A DNA stretch of 64,000 nt from Cytophagales bacterium (GTDB taxonomy: Bacteria > Bacteroidota > Bacteroidia > Cytophagales > 172606-1). The DNA lies in contig JAUJMU010000003.1 of NCBI GenBank assembly GCA_030446715.1, forward strand, positions 1 to 64,000. The letters run 5' to 3'. The notes below the pieces were generated by a model. The model was not told the DNA's origin, did no database searches, and saw only the letters and a list, made by a program, of their open reading frames with translations. Made by a program: the position numbers and the translations under genes. Positions 7,694 through 17,706 of the stretch are shown in pieces; the stretch's first letter is position 1, and each line of letters begins with the position of its first letter.

Positions 7694-9823
7694 TTATGCC
7701 GTTTTTTCCCCTGACTTTTGCAGCAATACTTTACGGGAAAGGCGATACTTGCCGGTTTTTTTGTCTACTTCCACCAGTTTCACGGTAATCTCTTCTCCCA
7801 CTTCCAGCACGCCTTCCATGGTCTCCAGCCGTTCCCATTTGATTTCGGAAATGTGCAGCAGGCCGTCTTTGCCCGGCATAAATTCCACGAAAGCACCAAA
7901 CGGCATGATGGATTTTACTTTTCCTTCGTATACATCGCCCACCGTCGGGATGGCTACAATATTCCGCACGCGGCGCAGCGCTTTTTCCAGCGCGTCTTTG
8001 TTGACGGCAAAAATGCTCACATAACCCGCGTTGTCCTTTTCTTCGATCACCACGGTTGCACCGGATTCCTTCTGGATGTCCTGCACCACTTTGCCGCCCG
8101 GCCCGATCACAGAGCCGATCTGGTCCTTGTCAATCTTAACCGTTACCGAACGCGGCGCACTCGGCTTCAGGTCGGCGCGGGGCTCGGCGATGGTCCGGGT
8201 CATCTTCTCCAGAATATGGAGACGACCCGCTTTGGCCTGCATCAGGGCTTCGTTGAGCACATCGTAGGAGAGGCCCTCTACTTTCATGTCCATCTGGCAG
8301 GCAGTGATGCCTTTGGTGGTGCCGGTAATCTTGAAGTCCATGTCGCCGAGGTGATCTTCGTCACCCAGAATGTCCGACAGAACAGCATACTTGCCGGTTT
8401 TGGCGTCAGAGATCAAACCCATGGCAATTCCCGAAACGGGAGCCTTGATCTTCATCCCGGCGTCCATCAGGGCCAGCGTACCGGCACAGACAGTCGCCAT
8501 TGAAGAAGAGCCGTTTGATTCCAGAATATCAGACACCACGCGGATGGTATAAGGATTGTCCTCCACGGGAGGCAGCATCCGCCTGAGGGCCCGCAGGGCA
8601 AGGTTGCCATGTCCGACTTCGCGGCGGCCGGGGCCCCGGTTTGGCTTCACTTCGCCGGTGGAAAATCCGGGGAAGTTGTAGTGCAGCATGAACTTGCTGT
8701 AGCCGCTCTGCATGGCACTGTCAATGATCTGCTCATCAAGCTTGGTGCCGAGGGTAACGGTGGTCAGGGACTGGGTTTCGCCCCGGGTAAAAACGGCTGA
8801 ACCATGCGCGGAAGGCAGATAATCAACCTCACACCAGATCGGCCGGATTTCGTCGGGTTTGCGGCCGTCCAGACGGATCCGGTCATTCAGGACCAGATTG
8901 CGGGAAGCCTCCCACTGAATGTCATGGTAGTATTTGCTCACCAGGCCAAGGTCTACGGTGTGGTCTTCGGGCAGAGAGTCAATGTACGCCTGCTTTATGG
9001 CCCTGAATGCCTGACTCCGCTCATTCTTATTGGTGATGGTAGCTTTGGCGACCGCATAAACTTTGTCGTACAGCAGTTCGCGCAGCCGGGCCTGCAGCTC
9101 AGAATCGTTTGTTTCGTGGGAGTAGGTCCGCTTTTCGGTCTTGCCTGCTGCCTGGGTGAGTTCTTTCTGGATGCGGCAGTGAACCTTGATGGCTTCGTGG
9201 GCAACTTTAAGGGCTTCCAGCACTTCGGATTCCTGAACTTCGCTAGCTTCTCCTTCCACCATCAGAATGTTGTCTTCGGAGGCGGCAACGATCAGTTCCA
9301 GCGTGGCCCGCTGAAGCGCTGAGGCTGGCGGGTTAATTACGTACTGGCCGTCGATTTTAGCAACCCGCACTTCGGAGATGGGGCCGAGAAAAGGAATGTC
9401 GGATACGGAAAGAGCCGCCGAAGCTGCCAGTCCCGCCAGGGCATCAGGCAATACTTCCTGATCCGCCGAAATCATGAAAATGTTGATTTGGGTATCCGCG
9501 TGGTAATCGTCCGGGAAGAGAGGACGGATGGCACGGTCCACCATCCGGCTGATCAGGACTTCGTGGTCAGACAGTCTGCCTTCCCGGCGTAGAAAGCCAC
9601 CGGGGATTTTACCGGCAGAGGCAAATTTTTCCTGATAATCAACCGAAAGTGGTAAAAAGTCTGTTCCGGCACGGGCTTCCTGGGTAGCTACCACCGTTGC
9701 CAGCAGCATGGTATCCCCCATCCGGACTACCACTGAGCCGTCTGCCTGCCGGGCTAACTTGCCAGTTTCGATGGTGATTTTTCTGCCATCGGGTAATTCA
9801 AAAGATTTAGTGATTACGTTCAT
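7694..9823 (-). CDS. pnp: Polyribonucleotide nucleotidyltransferase (PNPase)
   Basis: Phosphorolytic 3'-5' exoribonuclease that degrades mRNA to nucleoside diphosphates. 709 residues, full length. Order: first RNase PH-like core (about 5-140, [28 protein letters not shown]), all-alpha linker, second RNase PH core with the catalytic region ([55 protein letters not shown]), then a KH domain ([18 protein letters not shown]) and a C-terminal S1 domain ([20 protein letters not shown]...[11 protein letters not shown]). It follows rpsO on the same strand with a 270-bp gap. The rpsO-pnp order is widely conserved and often linked by autoregulated RNA processing. Confidence 0.98.
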   Translation of the reverse strand: MNVITKSFELPDGRKITIETGKLARQADGSVVVRMGDTMLLATVVATQEARAGTDFLPLSVDYQEKFASAGKIPGGFLRREGRLSDHEVLISRMVDRAIRPLFPDDYHADTQINIFMISADQEVLPDALAGLAASAALSVSDIPFLGPISEVRVAKIDGQYVINPPASALQRATLELIVAASEDNILMVEGEASEVQESEVLEALKVAHEAIKVHCRIQKELTQAAGKTEKRTYSHETNDSELQARLRELLYDKVYAVAKATITNKNERSQAFRAIKQAYIDSLPEDHTVDLGLVSKYYHDIQWEASRNLVLNDRIRLDGRKPDEIRPIWCEVDYLPSAHGSAVFTRGETQSLTTVTLGTKLDEQIIDSAMQSGYSKFMLHYNFPGFSTGEVKPNRGPGRREVGHGNLALRALRRMLPPVEDNPYTIRVVSDILESNGSSSMATVCAGTLALMDAGMKIKAPVSGIAMGLISDAKTGKYAVLSDILGDEDHLGDMDFKITGTTKGITACQMDMKVEGLSYDVLNEALMQAKAGRLHILEKMTRTIAEPRADLKPSAPRSVTVKIDKDQIGSVIGPGGKVVQDIQKESGATVVIEEKDNAGYVSIFAVNKDALEKALRRVRNIVAIPTVGDVYEGKVKSIMPFGAFVEFMPGKDGLLHISEIKWERLETMEGVLEVGEEITVKLVEVDKKTGKYRLSRKVLLQKSGEKTA

Positions 9824-10052
9824 CAGTCAATTTTGTAGAATATATAGTGGTTATAAAAGTTACCGGTCACCTGTAAGCCGGAATTGCTCCGGTTTGATTT
9901 GGTACGCTGATCAGGGGAGGGAAAATGCAGCCTTGTCCACATATGATCCTTCTGAAAGCCAAAGGGCTGTTACCCATCCGGGGAACAAGCTCTGGAAGCA
10001 GAACACTGTTCCAAAACAGCTTAAGCCGGCTTGGGGGGCCGGCCTGATAATA

Positions 10053-10087
10053 GAAAAAAGGGAACCCCTTTTGCGAAGCTCCCTTTC
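10053..10087 (-). terminator. Probable terminator downstream of rpsO
   Basis: AAAGGGA (10057-10063) pairs with TCCCTTT (10080-10086) and a T run follows on the minus strand. It lies a few bases after the rpsO stop and may attenuate readthrough into pnp. Confidence 0.6.
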
Positions 10088-10093
10088 ACATAT

Positions 10094-10369
10094 TTATTTT
10101 CTCAGATTCAGTTCCGCAATAATGGCGCGGTATCTTCCGATTTCAGTTTTCATCAGATAGTCAAGCAGCCTTCTTCTCTTGCCTACCAGTTTCAACAGAC
10201 CAAGGCGGGTGGAAAAGTCATGCTTGTGGGTTTTCAGGTGTTCCGTCAGGTGATTAATCCGGTACGTGAACAGGGCAATCTGCGCTTCGGGTGAGCCGGT
10301 GTCAGCTTTCTTTTTGCCATGTCCGTGTGCTTCGAACAGTTCCTGTTTTTTGTCAGTCGTCAGATACAT
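10094..10369 (-). CDS. rpsO: 30S ribosomal protein S15
   Basis: 91-residue primary 16S rRNA-binding protein of the small-subunit platform. Canonical features: [26 protein letters not shown]-type central helices, [22 protein letters not shown] and the [12 protein letters not shown] end. Start ATG at 10369. A hairpin terminator follows the stop and pnp comes next on the same strand, the usual rpsO-pnp arrangement. Confidence 0.98.
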   Translation of the reverse strand: MYLTTDKKQELFEAHGHGKKKADTGSPEAQIALFTYRINHLTEHLKTHKHDFSTRLGLLKLVGKRRRLLDYLMKTEIGRYRAIIAELNLRK

Positions 10370-10416
10370 TTTTGCAGCTTGTATTAGTTCTTTTTCTCTA
10401 TTTTATACACAGAGGG

Positions 10417-10448
10417 CAAAAGTAGCCAGTTTCGTACGGAATTGCAAG
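10417..10448 (-). promoter_or_regulatory. Candidate Bacteroidota promoter for rpsO
   Basis: Perfect TAnnTTTG (TACTTTTG, minus strand, 10417-10424) preceded after 20 bases by CTTG (10445-10448), one mismatch to TTTG. This places a start about 40 bases before the rpsO ATG. Confidence 0.45.
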
Positions 10449-10486
10449 GCTGTGGTCTTTTAAAATAGAATTATGCCTCCGTATAA

Positions 10487-11971
10487 TTACACTCCTGCCG
10501 GAATGGGAGTGCGTGTTTTCTCCCTTCTGAATTTTCTCTTCAACCGGTTGAATGCAATGCGGTAAGCATCGGCTTCGAGCAGGCGGGAATCATTGCGGGC
10601 CTGCCGCAGGAAAAACATTCCGACCCAGAACAGGATGAAATTACCTCCCCATACGCCGCCGGCAATGGGCACCAGTCCTTCCCGGGCCCACTTTTCGCCC
10701 AGCATGGAGAACACGTAGAATATGATGAAGAACATGATGGAAATCAGCACCGGCATGCCAAGCCCGCCTTTCTTGATAATGGAGCCCAGCGGAGCACCAA
10801 TCAGAAACATAATAAAACAAGCTACTGACTGGGTATAGCGGCGGTGCTTTTCGGCGGCATAGGTCCTCTGTTCGCTGAGCGTGGTAGCCATCTGCTGCTG
10901 GCTGCTCTCGGTGTAGGCCCTTACGCTTCTTGCCTGATTAGCCGCCCGGCTGTAAATATCCTTCTGGTGGTATGCGGGCTGCTTTGCCGATGCGAGAGAA
11001 TCTGTCCACGCACCGGCAGCAATGGCGGGAGGTTTAACCGTATCACGCGGCGAAACATTCACCGGCCGCAGATGGTAACTGTAGTATTGTGAAACACCAC
11101 GGTTCAGATTGGCCTGCATCCTGGTTACTTCCTTCTGCAGGGAATCAACTGCGTACCTGAGCTGGTCCACGTTCTTCATCCACCGGTGATTGGAAAACAG
11201 CTCTTTGGGCGTTTCACCCATATCAAAGGAAGACAGGTCGATTACTCTTTTGGATTTCTTGAACCGGTTGCGCATGAACTGGTCATTTGAATCGTTTCCG
11301 CGGCGGCTTCCGGCGGAATAGTCATCGAAGCTTTGTCCGTTGAAAAGTTCAAAAACAAGGTAGCGGCCGCTCATGATCGTGTACATCTGCGCCGAATCTG
11401 CCAGAATCACCCGGGTATTTCCATTGTGCTCCTGGTGATCGTAGATAATCACGTCCAGCAGTGTCTTCTCATCGGGGAGCTTCTTGTTTACCTTGATGCT
11501 CATGTCGGGAAGATCTTTGTAAAATATTCCTTCCCTGATGGACAGGGAAGGTTTTTTCTGCTTGACGTCCCAAAGCAGGCTGAACGCTTTCAGATTGGCT
11601 TTGGGCACTACGTGGTTATTGAACCAGAAGGCCGCAAGCGTGATCAGGACCGAAAAGATGAAAACCGGGAGAAGAACCCTGACCAGCGAAATTCCCGCGC
11701 TTTTTATCGCAGTCAGCTCGTAATGTTCCCCGAGGTTGCCGTAAGTCATCAGGGAGGAGAGCAGCACAGCCAGCGGCAGTGCCACCGGAACGGAATAAAG
11801 GCTGAAATTGAATAGTAATTCCACAAACACATTCACTCCCAGACCTTTACCCACCAGATACTCAAAATATTTGATGATGGTTTGAGTCAGAAAAATGAAT
11901 ACAAGGACGGCGAAGGTGAGAAAAAAAGGCCCGATAAAAGCCTTTATGATAAATTTATCAAGTTTTTTCAT
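10487..11971 (-). CDS. LptF/LptG family permease (LPS export)
   Basis: YjgP/YjgQ-family inner-membrane protein of 494 residues. The family forms the transmembrane half of the LptB2FG transporter that extracts LPS for the Lpt bridge. Membrane segments: an N-terminal helix after MKKLDKFIIKAF, further helices near residues 50-115, then a large periplasmic beta-jellyroll region (about 130-370, including SIREGIFYKDLPDMSIKVNK) and three C-terminal helices (SVACFIMFLIGAPLGSIIKKGG, LISIMFFIIFYVFSML, GNFILFWVGMFFL). The ATG at 11971 is chosen over the open extension to 12040 because it starts the family's N-terminus. The periplasmic part carries a long insertion rich in Gln and Ser. Whether it is LptF or LptG is not assigned. 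Confidence 0.88.
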   Translation of the reverse strand: MKKLDKFIIKAFIGPFFLTFAVLVFIFLTQTIIKYFEYLVGKGLGVNVFVELLFNFSLYSVPVALPLAVLLSSLMTYGNLGEHYELTAIKSAGISLVRVLLPVFIFSVLITLAAFWFNNHVVPKANLKAFSLLWDVKQKKPSLSIREGIFYKDLPDMSIKVNKKLPDEKTLLDVIIYDHQEHNGNTRVILADSAQMYTIMSGRYLVFELFNGQSFDDYSAGSRRGNDSNDQFMRNRFKKSKRVIDLSSFDMGETPKELFSNHRWMKNVDQLRYAVDSLQKEVTRMQANLNRGVSQYYSYHLRPVNVSPRDTVKPPAIAAGAWTDSLASAKQPAYHQKDIYSRAANQARSVRAYTESSQQQMATTLSEQRTYAAEKHRRYTQSVACFIMFLIGAPLGSIIKKGGLGMPVLISIMFFIIFYVFSMLGEKWAREGLVPIAGGVWGGNFILFWVGMFFLRQARNDSRLLEADAYRIAFNRLKRKFRREKTRTPIPAGV

Positions 11972-12081
11972 GCAGGAGCTTCCGGTTGACAATGCCTTTT
12001 CCGGAAAAGCTAAAGCAATAATAATGCCTTTTCCGGACACCTGCAGCCAGGAGTAATATTTGGCTGATTTAGCAATCTGCC

Positions 12082-12477
12082 TTAACCACCAACTGCCTCA
12101 CGGAGCGAACCAACCAACTGGGACCAAAGTTCCCGCAGGTCCTCTTCATTTTCAAGGTCGGAGAAGTCTGTCACTTTCAGAAAGGAGGATTGGGTGAGCT
12201 CATTCTGGTCGAGTCGGAATTCGAGAAAGGCGGTATCGGTAAGGACCCGGGCATTGGGGGGAATGAATTCAAATTTGACGTATTTGTTGGCTCGGAGGGC
12301 GGTAATCTTAGCGTAATGCGGGGTGTCGTCCCATACGAAATTGAATACTTTCTGGTCGTCAATCGTGACATCGTCAGCAAACCACTGGGCGAGTCCGGCC
12401 GGGCTGGAGAGATAGGGAAATAACATTTTGGGAGATGCTCTCAGCTCAAACTCAGCGGTATATATTTGATTATTCAT
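12082..12477 (-). CDS. START-like domain (SRPBCC superfamily) protein, AHSA1-like
   Basis: 131-residue small soluble protein beginning MNNQIYTAEFELRASPKMLFPYLSSP, followed by LAQWFADDV and WDDTPHYAKI. This is the helix-grip (SRPBCC/AHSA1) fold seen as a conserved single-domain protein in Bacteroidota. The acidic C-terminus ends in a long helix (LRELWSQLVGSLREAVGG) expected to close the hydrophobic cavity. The ligand is unknown. The ATG at 12477 is preferred to the upstream in-frame ATG at 12579, which would add 34 residues without similarity. It sits downstream of the divergent tRNA gene and before the LptF/G-like gene, with an opposing promoter region in between. Confidence 0.8.
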   Translation of the reverse strand: MNNQIYTAEFELRASPKMLFPYLSSPAGLAQWFADDVTIDDQKVFNFVWDDTPHYAKITALRANKYVKFEFIPPNARVLTDTAFLEFRLDQNELTQSSFLKVTDFSDLENEEDLRELWSQLVGSLREAVGG

Positions 12478-12573
12478 GCATGTCAGGTATTGAAATTTTA
12501 TTAAGGTCTCTTCTGCTAAATGTATTGCTTTTTTGAATTGAAAACAACTGTCCCAAATTATTTGGCGATTATT

Positions 12574-12603
12574 TTTCATTGATGTCGGGAATCTTTAGTT
12601 TTG
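12574..12603 (+). promoter_or_regulatory. Candidate promoter for tRNA-Met
   Basis: Perfect TAnnTTTG (TAGTTTTG, 12596-12603) about 55 bases before the tRNA, with TTTC (12574-12577) 18 bases upstream as a one-mismatch -33 element. Confidence 0.4.
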
Positions 12604-12658
12604 TGGCCCCTGAAAGCCGGCCGGCGCGTATTTTACCGGCGAACTGGTACAGGAACCC

Positions 12659-12732
12659 GGCGAGGTAGCTCAGATGGTTAGAGCATTGGATTCATAACCC
12701 AAAGGTCGGCAGTTCGATTCTGCTCCTCGCTA
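12659..12732 (+). tRNA. tRNA-Met (CAT anticodon), elongator type
   Basis: Cloverleaf folds cleanly: acceptor GGCGAGG/CCTCGCT (one G-T pair), D-arm GCTC...GAGC, anticodon loop TTCATAA with CAT at 12693-12695, T-arm GGCAG/CTGCT with loop TTCGATT, discriminator A. CCA is not encoded; the sequence continues CCC. The anticodon stem lacks the three G-C pairs of initiators and base pair 1-72 is formed, so it is not initiator. tRNA-Ile with lysidine-modified CAT remains possible. An A31-C39 mismatch closes the anticodon stem. Confidence 0.92.
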
Positions 12733-12791
12733 CCCGAAACCAAAAATCCCCTTGTAAATCAACTATTTACAAGGGGATTTTTGGTTTCGGG
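12733..12791. terminator. 27-bp perfect inverted repeat directly after tRNA-Met
   Basis: Bases 12733-12759 pair perfectly with 12765-12791 around a 5-base loop. The left arm begins immediately after the tRNA discriminator base. Each arm contains AAAAATCCCC/GGGGATTTTT, so it can act as a terminator in both directions. No other feature can be supported in the rest of the spacer, 12792-13059. Confidence 0.75.
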
Positions 12792-13059
12792 GAAATTATA
12801 ATGGTGAAGGGCAGGAATTGCCCGGGGATTCTTCATCCCCAAAACCTCTCCCTGCCGCCCATTTTGGCAGTAAGCCTGAAAATTTTTGCCGGCAATACGG
12901 AATTGTTTTTTACCAAATGCCGCGGGAGGACCAGAACTGCCAGACCGGTAACCTGACCACCCGCGGCGAAACTTCTCATTCACCAGTACACCAGCAGGAG
13001 AGCAAGCCCTGAGGCAGAGCATCAAGCCACTGACTGAACAAGGTGCAGTCAACAACCCG

Positions 13060-15528
13060 TTAATTATTTCCGCTGCCGGCCCGGTTCCGTTCTGCCTCCG
13101 TACCGGTGCTGCGCTGCCGGGCGGCCTTTACATTCTGGTTGCCGAAGTTATAGGTGAAAGTGACCCGGGCCACGCGGCTTTCCCAGCGGGACTGAATGTT
13201 GAAGTTAATGTCCTGAAAGCTGGTTCTGCCCCGGAACTGGTTTAACCATAAGGGATCGTTCACGTTCAGCTTCAGATTTCCCTTTTTGCTCAGTACCTGC
13301 TTCTGCACACCCAGACTGAAGGCACCCATCGGCTGGCTCTGGAAGAAACCGAAAAGTCCGGCGGAGTTGTACCAGCCGGCCAGTTCGCCGGTGAAGCCCT
13401 TGCCCAGTACAAAGTTGTTGGCTATGTAAGCATTCCAGGCCAGCACGTCCACATTGTACCGCTCCCCGAGATATTCAGTATCATACTGGTTGTAAAACAC
13501 AGTGAAATTGCTCTGGATGGTCCACCACTTGCGCACGGGCACCGGGAAACTTACTGTCAGGTTCAGGTTGTCCTGCGTGGCCAGATTGTTGGCCATGATG
13601 AAAGTCTTGTTTTCGGAAGCAATCTGACCGGGCACTTCCCGCACGATTACATCGCTGGTGCGGCTGTATTGAATGCTGGTTGAAAAAGCATTTTTGTACA
13701 CGTGCGTCAGCTGGAACGAATGGGTATACTGTGGCTTCAGGTAAGGGTTGCCCTGCTGATAAGTGTACGGATCGAGATAAAACACAAAAGGGTTCAGATC
13801 CTGATAATTGGGCCGGTCAATGCGGCGGCTGTAGGAGAGATTCAATACGTTATTCGTATCCAGCTGCCTCGACAGGAACAGGGTCGGAAAGAGATTTACG
13901 TATTCCCGGAATACACTTTTGGTGGGTTTGTCTACTGTTTCTGAAACACCGTCTGACCGGGTGTGCTCAAGCCGCAGACCCGCCTGCAGACTGGTTTTTT
14001 TATTCAGTTTGGTGCTATAGTTAGCGTAGACAGCGTTGATATTTTCATTGTACCGGAAGTGGTTCGAGTTGGAATCCACGCGCATCCAGGCACCGTCCAG
14101 CCGGTTGTCAAAAAGCAGGTTGTTGTCCGATAGTACGTAGCTGCTCTTTACGCCGCCTTCCAGTTTCCCTTTTTTGAGTGGATGGGTATAGTCGGCCTTA
14201 AACGCCCAGATGCCAATGGCCGAGGGCATACCGTTGCGTGTTTCCTCTGCCGGCCTGATTTCCTGATCACTGGCACCGGTAAAACTTGTAAAGAGTTGGT
14301 TAAAAGATTTTCCGTCGAAGCGGGAATAATCCATGTCGGCGGTAAATTCGCGGCCCTTGCCATTCAGATCGTACTTGTAATTCAGATTACCCGTTACGTT
14401 CGTCCATAGGTTATTAACCGTCACCGCCGTGGTAGGCCGGAGGGTAATTTCACCGGCGGCGTTTCGCATAACCGTATTAGTTAGTGCATTGTCCTGATTC
14501 CAGTCATTGGAAAAGCCGGTAACCAGCACGCCAAAGGTGCTCTTTTTGCTCAGGAAATAATCAAGGCCTGCCCGGTAGTTGTGGCCGTCAAACCAGTTGG
14601 GACGCCGGGAAGTCTGGTCAAAATAAGTAACGGAGCCATCTGGCTGGGGAATAACCCGGTTCAGTTCCATTTCCTGAAACGACTTCCGGTGGCTGTAGCT
14701 GTAGTTGCCGAATGCGTTGATTTTCCCTGCGCGGTGGTTGAGCCGCAGGCTGCCATTGGCCTTCTCGAAGCGGCCATAGCCAACCCCGGCAATCACGGTT
14801 CCGTTGGTGCCGGAGTTCTGGTTTTTCTTCATCCTGATATTGATGATGCCCGAATTGCCGGCTGCGTCGTATCTGGAGGAAGGGTTGGTGATGATCTCAA
14901 TTTTTTCGATGTTGTCGCTGGGCGTGTTCTTGAGCAGATTGGATACTTCCTGCGCAGAGAGGTAGGTCTGCTTGCCGTCGATCAGCACGATCACGCCCTG
15001 CTTGCCTTTGAGCTGAATCTGGTCGTTCTGGCGGTCAATGGTGACACCGGGGGCTTTTTCCAGCACTTCCAGCGCCGTATTCCCGCTGGCTACGATGCTG
15101 TTTTCCACATTGATTACGGTACGGTCAATCTGCTGCTCAATAAAAGGCTTTTTGGTCACTACCGTTACCTCCTTCAGCAGTTGCGTTTCTTCGTTCAGCT
15201 GCAGCGCCGGCAGGGTTACGGCCGGGCGGCTGGCATCCAGAATGAAGGCTTCGGAGTACGTTTTCCGGTAGCCCACCTGCGAAGCCATCACAAGATAGCG
15301 GCCTTCACCAGGCCCTTCAAACTCATACGCTCCGGCAGCATTGGTTACGGCCCCTTTTACAAGGGTGGAGTCGGCAGCTTTCAGGAGCATCATGGTTGCA
15401 AATTCGAGCGGTTTGGCTGAGGCGTTCAGAACGGTGCCATTCACTTTGCCTCTGAAGGCCGGGGTTTGGGCCATAGCGGCCGGGCAGGTGAGCAAACCAG
15501 CCATCAATAAGTGGAGTAATCGTTTCAC
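13060..15528 (-). CDS. TonB-dependent outer-membrane receptor (outer membrane beta-barrel family)
   Basis: 822 residues with a signal peptide (MKRLLHLLMAGLLTCPAAMAQ) and a GTG start. Domains: carboxypeptidase-regulatory-like fold (about 28-110, VNGTVLNASAKPLEFATMMLL), plug domain (about 125-225, VTVVTKKPFIEQQIDRTVINV, SDNIEKIEIITNPSSRYDAAGNSGIINIRMKK), then an OMP_b-brl_3-type barrel (about 370-800) ending FTYNFGNQNVKAARQ. Unlike SusC proteins it has no adjacent SusD. The substrate is unknown; relatives are often tied to iron complexes or peptides but nothing local identifies one. The protein ends in a short Arg/Ser-rich tail rather than the usual terminal aromatic residue. Confidence 0.9.
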   Translation of the reverse strand: MKRLLHLLMAGLLTCPAAMAQTPAFRGKVNGTVLNASAKPLEFATMMLLKAADSTLVKGAVTNAAGAYEFEGPGEGRYLVMASQVGYRKTYSEAFILDASRPAVTLPALQLNEETQLLKEVTVVTKKPFIEQQIDRTVINVENSIVASGNTALEVLEKAPGVTIDRQNDQIQLKGKQGVIVLIDGKQTYLSAQEVSNLLKNTPSDNIEKIEIITNPSSRYDAAGNSGIINIRMKKNQNSGTNGTVIAGVGYGRFEKANGSLRLNHRAGKINAFGNYSYSHRKSFQEMELNRVIPQPDGSVTYFDQTSRRPNWFDGHNYRAGLDYFLSKKSTFGVLVTGFSNDWNQDNALTNTVMRNAAGEITLRPTTAVTVNNLWTNVTGNLNYKYDLNGKGREFTADMDYSRFDGKSFNQLFTSFTGASDQEIRPAEETRNGMPSAIGIWAFKADYTHPLKKGKLEGGVKSSYVLSDNNLLFDNRLDGAWMRVDSNSNHFRYNENINAVYANYSTKLNKKTSLQAGLRLEHTRSDGVSETVDKPTKSVFREYVNLFPTLFLSRQLDTNNVLNLSYSRRIDRPNYQDLNPFVFYLDPYTYQQGNPYLKPQYTHSFQLTHVYKNAFSTSIQYSRTSDVIVREVPGQIASENKTFIMANNLATQDNLNLTVSFPVPVRKWWTIQSNFTVFYNQYDTEYLGERYNVDVLAWNAYIANNFVLGKGFTGELAGWYNSAGLFGFFQSQPMGAFSLGVQKQVLSKKGNLKLNVNDPLWLNQFRGRTSFQDINFNIQSRWESRVARVTFTYNFGNQNVKAARQRSTGTEAERNRAGSGNN

Positions 15529-15914
15529 GTGATTCGTAATGGTTAAAGATGTGAGTGTGCGGAGATAAAATTACTGTAATAGGTATTACACAGTACCCGG
15601 TTTATTACAAGTGGCAAGGGTGGTGGGGTAAGCGGCGGTAAAAGGAATATTTGGCAGTGGCATCATACAATTAACAGGACAAAAGGGGCAGGTGCGGACG
15701 AAAGAATTGGCACCGGCTGAATCGCTTTTCAGGAATGGTAGTGGAGGAAGGGTGTTGGAGGTTAGACTTTACGGAAAGTATTTTACCGGTTCCATGGGAA
15801 GCATTGACAGAGTATCAGTATTTCTTATAATTTCTTATAAAATTCAGTGAATTTTTATATCAACTCCCGGGGGTTGGCTACGTAAGATGACCTATTCAAC
15901 CAACAACAAACAGT
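15529..15914. other. Spacer between divergent TonB receptor and catalase genes
   Basis: 386 bases without a supported gene. The catalase side is AT-rich with a direct repeat ATTTCTTATA ATTTCTTATA (around 15822-15841) that could be part of the catalase promoter; no consensus match was confirmed. Confidence 0.4.
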
Positions 15915-17576
15915 ATGAGTGAGAACCAGAACGAAACTCCCGATCCGAAAGACGGCTTCGGCACTGGCGTTACCGGTGCGGGGAGTTCAGCCGACCCCAG
16001 AATGGCCCCGGGTGAATCTGCTGATACCATCACCACCCGGCAAGGACACCCGGTAACGGACAATCAGAATGTCCGCACGGTGGGCGACCGCGGACCAACT
16101 ACCCTGGAGAATTACCAGTTCCTTGAAAAGATCACCCACTTTGACCGCGAAAGAATTCCGGAGCGGGTGGTGCATGCCAGAGGTGCCGGTGCCCACGGCT
16201 ATTTTGAAGCCTGCGGCACGGCCGGAGACGAGCCGGTGTCCAGATACACGCGGGCTAAACTTTTTCAGGAAAAGGGAAAGCAGACGCCGGTATTTGTGCG
16301 TTTCTCCTCCGTGATTCACGGCGGTCACTCACCCGAAACCCTGCGCGATCCCCGCGGGTTTGCCGTGAAGTTCTACACCGAAGACGGTAACTGGGATCTG
16401 GTGGGAAACAACCTGAAGGTCTTTTTCATCCGCGACCCGCTGAAGTTTCCGGACCTGGTGCACGCTTTCAAGCCGGACCCGGTCACCAACCGCCAGGACG
16501 GGCAGCGTATTTTCGATTTCATCAGCAATACGCCCGAAGCCATGCACATGATTACATTTCTGTTTTCACCTTACGGCATTCCGGCCAACTACCGGCAGAT
16601 GCAGGGCTCAGGCGTGAATACCTACAAGTGGGTAAACCAGCAGGGCACCGGTGTGCTGGTGAAGTACCATTGGGAACCACTCAGCCAGGGCATAAAAAAT
16701 CTGATGCAGGCTGAAGCGGAGCAGATTCAGGGTAAGAACTTCAACCACGCCACCCAGGACCTGTACGAAGCCATTGAAAAAGGCAATTTCCCCGAATGGG
16801 AGCTCTGCGTGCAGATTATGGCCGACGGCTACCACGAAGAACTGGACTTTGATCCCCTGGACCCGACCAAGCTATGGCCCACGGATCAGTTTCCCTTCCT
16901 GAAAGTTGGTAAAATGGTACTGAACAAAAACCCCGGAAACTATTTTGCCGAGGTAGAACAGGTTGCTTTCGGCACCGGGGTACTGGTGGACGGTCTCGAC
17001 TTTTCGGACGATAAACTGCTGCAGGGGCGCACATTCTCCTATTCTGATACCCAGCGGTACCGGGTGGGTAGCAATTACCTGCAACTGCCGGTCAATGCCC
17101 CCAAAAAGCACGTAGCTACCAACCAGCGGGACGGTCAGATGACGTATCACGTGGACGCTGCACCGGGTCAGAACCCGCACGTCAACTACGAACCATCTTC
17201 GCTGGGTGGCCTGAAAGAGTCGCCAAAACCGGGACCTGACCACACCCCACACTACGACGCGAACCTTGTGCGTCAGAAAATAGACCGTACCAATGATTTC
17301 GGTCAGGCCGGTGAGCGGTACCGCACCTTTGAGGACTGGGAGCGCGATGACCTGATCCTGAATCTGGTCAATACGCTGAAACCGGTGGAAAAACACATAC
17401 AGGACCGTATGGTTGAACTGTTTACAAAGTGTGACCCGGATTACGGACGCCGGGTAGCCGAAGGCCTGAAAGCAGGAGACAGCATGAACGGCTCCGGCGG
17501 CCCGATCGGCTCAACCGGAGCAGACGCAGCCGTGAAGCAGGCTGAGGAAAATGCACATTCTGCAAGGCCGTATTAG
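15915..17576 (+). CDS. Heme catalase
   Basis: Monofunctional heme catalase (2 H2O2 to 2 H2O + O2), 553 residues. Key residues are present: distal His in [16 protein letters not shown], the Asn region in [21 protein letters not shown], and the proximal Tyr heme ligand in [15 protein letters not shown]. The core resembles small-subunit bacterial catalases. N-terminal 45 residues are Gly/Ser/Asp-rich with no signal peptide, so a cytosolic location is likely. The C-terminus ends in a Gly-rich linker and an Ala-rich tail. It is followed by opposed heptad repeats rather than a clear terminator. No OxyR-like regulator is adjacent. Confidence 0.96.
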   Translation: MSENQNETPDPKDGFGTGVTGAGSSADPRMAPGESADTITTRQGHPVTDNQNVRTVGDRGPTTLENYQFLEKITHFDRERIPERVVHARGAGAHGYFEACGTAGDEPVSRYTRAKLFQEKGKQTPVFVRFSSVIHGGHSPETLRDPRGFAVKFYTEDGNWDLVGNNLKVFFIRDPLKFPDLVHAFKPDPVTNRQDGQRIFDFISNTPEAMHMITFLFSPYGIPANYRQMQGSGVNTYKWVNQQGTGVLVKYHWEPLSQGIKNLMQAEAEQIQGKNFNHATQDLYEAIEKGNFPEWELCVQIMADGYHEELDFDPLDPTKLWPTDQFPFLKVGKMVLNKNPGNYFAEVEQVAFGTGVLVDGLDFSDDKLLQGRTFSYSDTQRYRVGSNYLQLPVNAPKKHVATNQRDGQMTYHVDAAPGQNPHVNYEPSSLGGLKESPKPGPDHTPHYDANLVRQKIDRTNDFGQAGERYRTFEDWERDDLILNLVNTLKPVEKHIQDRMVELFTKCDPDYGRRVAEGLKAGDSMNGSGGPIGSTGADAAVKQAEENAHSARPY

Positions 17577-17578
17577 AG

Positions 17579-17703
17579 TTATTGGTTATTGGTTATTAGT
17601 TATTGGTTATTCGTTGGTGGCTGAAGGTAATTCGTATGCAGCTCGTCACAGTTCAATGTTGGGGTTGCCGTACCGAAAAGCGGGTAACGAATAACCAATA
17701 ACT
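17579..17703 (+). repeat. Opposed heptad repeat arrays, TTATTGG ... AACGAATAACCAATAAC
   Basis: TTATTGG, TTATTGG, TTATTAG, TTATTGG and TTATTCG run from 17579 to 17613. The inverted counterpart (AACGAATAACCAATAAC) lies at 17686-17702 just before the end of the response-regulator gene. The arms can pair, so the spacer may double as a terminator. Confidence 0.75.
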
Positions 17704-17706
17704 TTT

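Noticed and set aside
12659-12732. Initiator tRNA-fMet
   Set aside because: Positions 1-72 pair and the anticodon stem lacks the run of three G-C pairs.
12659-12791. tRNA as integration site of a genomic island
   Set aside because: No integrase, no direct repeat of the tRNA 3' end within the window, and the adjoining palindrome is symmetric rather than an att core.
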